A stretch of 64,000 nt of DNA from an uncultured Lachnospiraceae bacterium (lineage in GTDB: Bacteria; Bacillota; Clostridia; Lachnospirales; Lachnospiraceae). The stretch is taken from contig CAMUMG010000009.1 of NCBI GenBank assembly GCA_947089905.1, positions 62,001 to 126,000 of the forward strand, written 5' to 3'. A model generated the notes under the pieces. The model searched no databases. It saw only the letters and a list, made by a program, of their open reading frames with translations, and had not been told where the DNA came from. The position numbers and the translations under genes were made by a program. Of this stretch, positions 62,980-64,000 are shown piece after piece (the first letter of the stretch is position 1; each line of letters opens with the position of its first letter).

Positions 62980-64000
62980 CTACTTCTCCCCCTTATCCTT
63001 ATCCCTGTCTTTTAGGATATTGGCATTGGCCGCGATATTACTTGCACTATAGGAAACTTCTCTTCTTTTATAATTTTCTCCACCTTTTTTCCCGCTTGTT
63101 GGTGGAGTTGGCTTTTTTAAAGGCTGCTCATAAGTATTTTTTGTATCGATTCCTTTTGTCGAAGTCTTTGCTACACTTGCCATTTTTGTTCCAGTTTCAA
63201 TTCCCATCTTTGCTTTTCGTTTATTTGATTTTGCTACACTTTTCTCAATCAACTCATCGACATCAATTTTATCCATATAGCGATTAATAAAAATTTGTTG
63301 TAAAACTTGAAGTGCACTTCCGGCAATCCAATAAATCCCAACACCGATTGGTATAAATACACAAAAGACACCAGAGATAATAGGCATAACCGTATTCATC
63401 ATTTTCATAGTCTGCATACCAGGGTTGTCCACTGTAGAACCAGCATTACTAGACATTGCCAATTTACTCTGTAAATAATAGAAAACTGTTGCAATAATTG
63501 GTATTAATATTCCAGGAAACTGCCATCCAGGACGATCTAAAATATTCATTCCTAGAATGAAACTATTAATATGTTCAATCTGAGAAACTACTTCATTAAC
63601 TGTCAAACCGTCAATATTCGTAACCACATTCTGAATTGCAGCAAACTGTTCTATTTCAAAAAAATTTGACCAGTTGAACATATTAAAATTAGAAAAGACA
63701 TCCACCAAATGAATTGCAGAGATCGGATCTTCTGAAAACTTAATCTGCAATACAATCTGATTATTAGTAATAAAGTCATTAATTAAAGTAGAATATCCTT
63801 CTACTCCTTGTACTACATTAGCAATTCCAAGATATAGATCTCTTACATCATTAATATATGCTGGAACAGCATATATCACTCGAATTAAAGCAAATAAAAT
63901 TGGAAATGTAATTAAAAGTGGTAGACATCCTCCAATCGGATTTGTACCATATTTATCATAGACTTCTTGTATTTCCATCTGTTGTTTTCGAACAGAAGCT
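62980..64000 (-). CDS. yidC: Membrane protein insertase YidC/OxaA, N-terminus beyond the window
   Basis: The frame stays open from the stop at 62980 to the right edge. ASVRKQQMEIQEVYDKYGTNPIGGCLPLLITFPILFALI is the cytoplasmic loop plus the membrane helix with the conserved groove. A long extracellular loop, PGILIPIIATVFYYLQSKLAMSS, MKMMNTVMPIISGVFCVFIPIGVGIYWIAGSALQVLQQIFI and a basic C-terminal tail follow. An in-frame Met at 63978 is internal. It inserts Sec-independent membrane proteins. The large loop between helices (about 35-150 of the visible part) is unusually long compared with B. subtilis SpoIIIJ. Confidence 0.92.
   Translation of the reverse strand, partial: ASVRKQQMEIQEVYDKYGTNPIGGCLPLLITFPILFALIRVIYAVPAYINDVRDLYLGIANVVQGVEGYSTLINDFITNNQIVLQIKFSEDPISAIHLVDVFSNFNMFNWSNFFEIEQFAAIQNVVTNIDGLTVNEVVSQIEHINSFILGMNILDRPGWQFPGILIPIIATVFYYLQSKLAMSSNAGSTVDNPGMQTMKMMNTVMPIISGVFCVFIPIGVGIYWIAGSALQVLQQIFINRYMDKIDVDELIEKSVAKSNKRKAKMGIETGTKMASVAKTSTKGIDTKNTYEQPLKKPTPPTSGKKGGENYKRREVSYSASNIAANANILKDRDKDKGEK

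Overview
The window looks like a chromosomal segment of an anaerobic low-GC Firmicute, most likely a Lachnospiraceae member. The grounds are the AT-rich sequence, Gram-positive ribosome binding sites, the Bacillus-like yaa/yab gene order, small families typical of Clostridia (DUF3881, DUF4446), and plant-cell-wall glycosidases. The right end is the origin-proximal block in its usual order, read leftwards: yidC, jag, mnmE, mnmG, rsmG, parA, parB, with two parS sites. The replication origin therefore probably lies just beyond the right edge.

Layout. 0-5 kb: a serine recombinase cut by the window edge, a GH38-like glycosidase, a GIY-YIG protein and a GNAT acetyltransferase. 5.2-7 kb: tatD, an unknown coiled-coil gene and a truncated spmA. 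7.1-13.8 kb: the conserved cluster of an Orn/Lys/Arg decarboxylase, a guanylate-kinase-like protein, yaaR, holB, ricT, a tRNA methyltransferase gene and rsmI, convergent with an AbrB-type regulator. 13.9-21.4 kb: sbcC and sbcD, split by an IS607-type element with a dead tnpA, an intact tnpB and a probable omegaRNA. 21.5-24.1 kb: a three-gene ABC-2 exporter. 24.1-33 kb: an accessory block with an HTH relic, a broken toxin-antitoxin pair and a complete three-gene retron system.

The retron is the main discovery. Its operon (ARM/HEAT-like protein, winged-helix-SWIM protein, reverse transcriptase) runs leftwards. Its msr-msd RNA is encoded divergently on the + strand at about 31580-31790. That RNA has its own consensus promoter (TTGACA-16-TATAAT), 15-bp a1/a2 arms, two short msr hairpins, a long msd hairpin with a perfect 16-bp stem, and a 16-bp intrinsic terminator downstream. 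From memory of the retron classification this matches type XIII; I could not check this.

33-37 kb: an ECF sigma factor with a long C-terminal domain, a SASA esterase, a Crp/Fnr regulator and a divergent ferredoxin with a structured leader. 37.3-45.8 kb: a glucuronoxylan side-chain operon (GH115 alpha-glucuronidase, SGNH esterase, uxuA, uxuB-like oxidoreductase) opposite an AraC regulator, with palindromic operators between them. 45.8-51 kb: small orphan genes, decayed toxin-antitoxin and GNAT fragments, tRNA-Arg with a tRNA relic, and a GH31 alpha-xylosidase-like enzyme. 51-64 kb: DUF3881, an HD-GYP protein, DUF4446, parB/parA, a DegS/DegU-like two-component system, then rsmG-mnmG-mnmE-jag-yidC.

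Two copies of a ~98-bp palindromic repeat lie 20 kb apart in opposite orientation (5084-5182 and 25172-25268), and a shorter possible relative lies at 51092-51142. Several gene remnants (spmA, tnpA, RelE-like toxin, PIN toxin, GNAT, tRNA) show that the intervals between core operons have been repeatedly rearranged.
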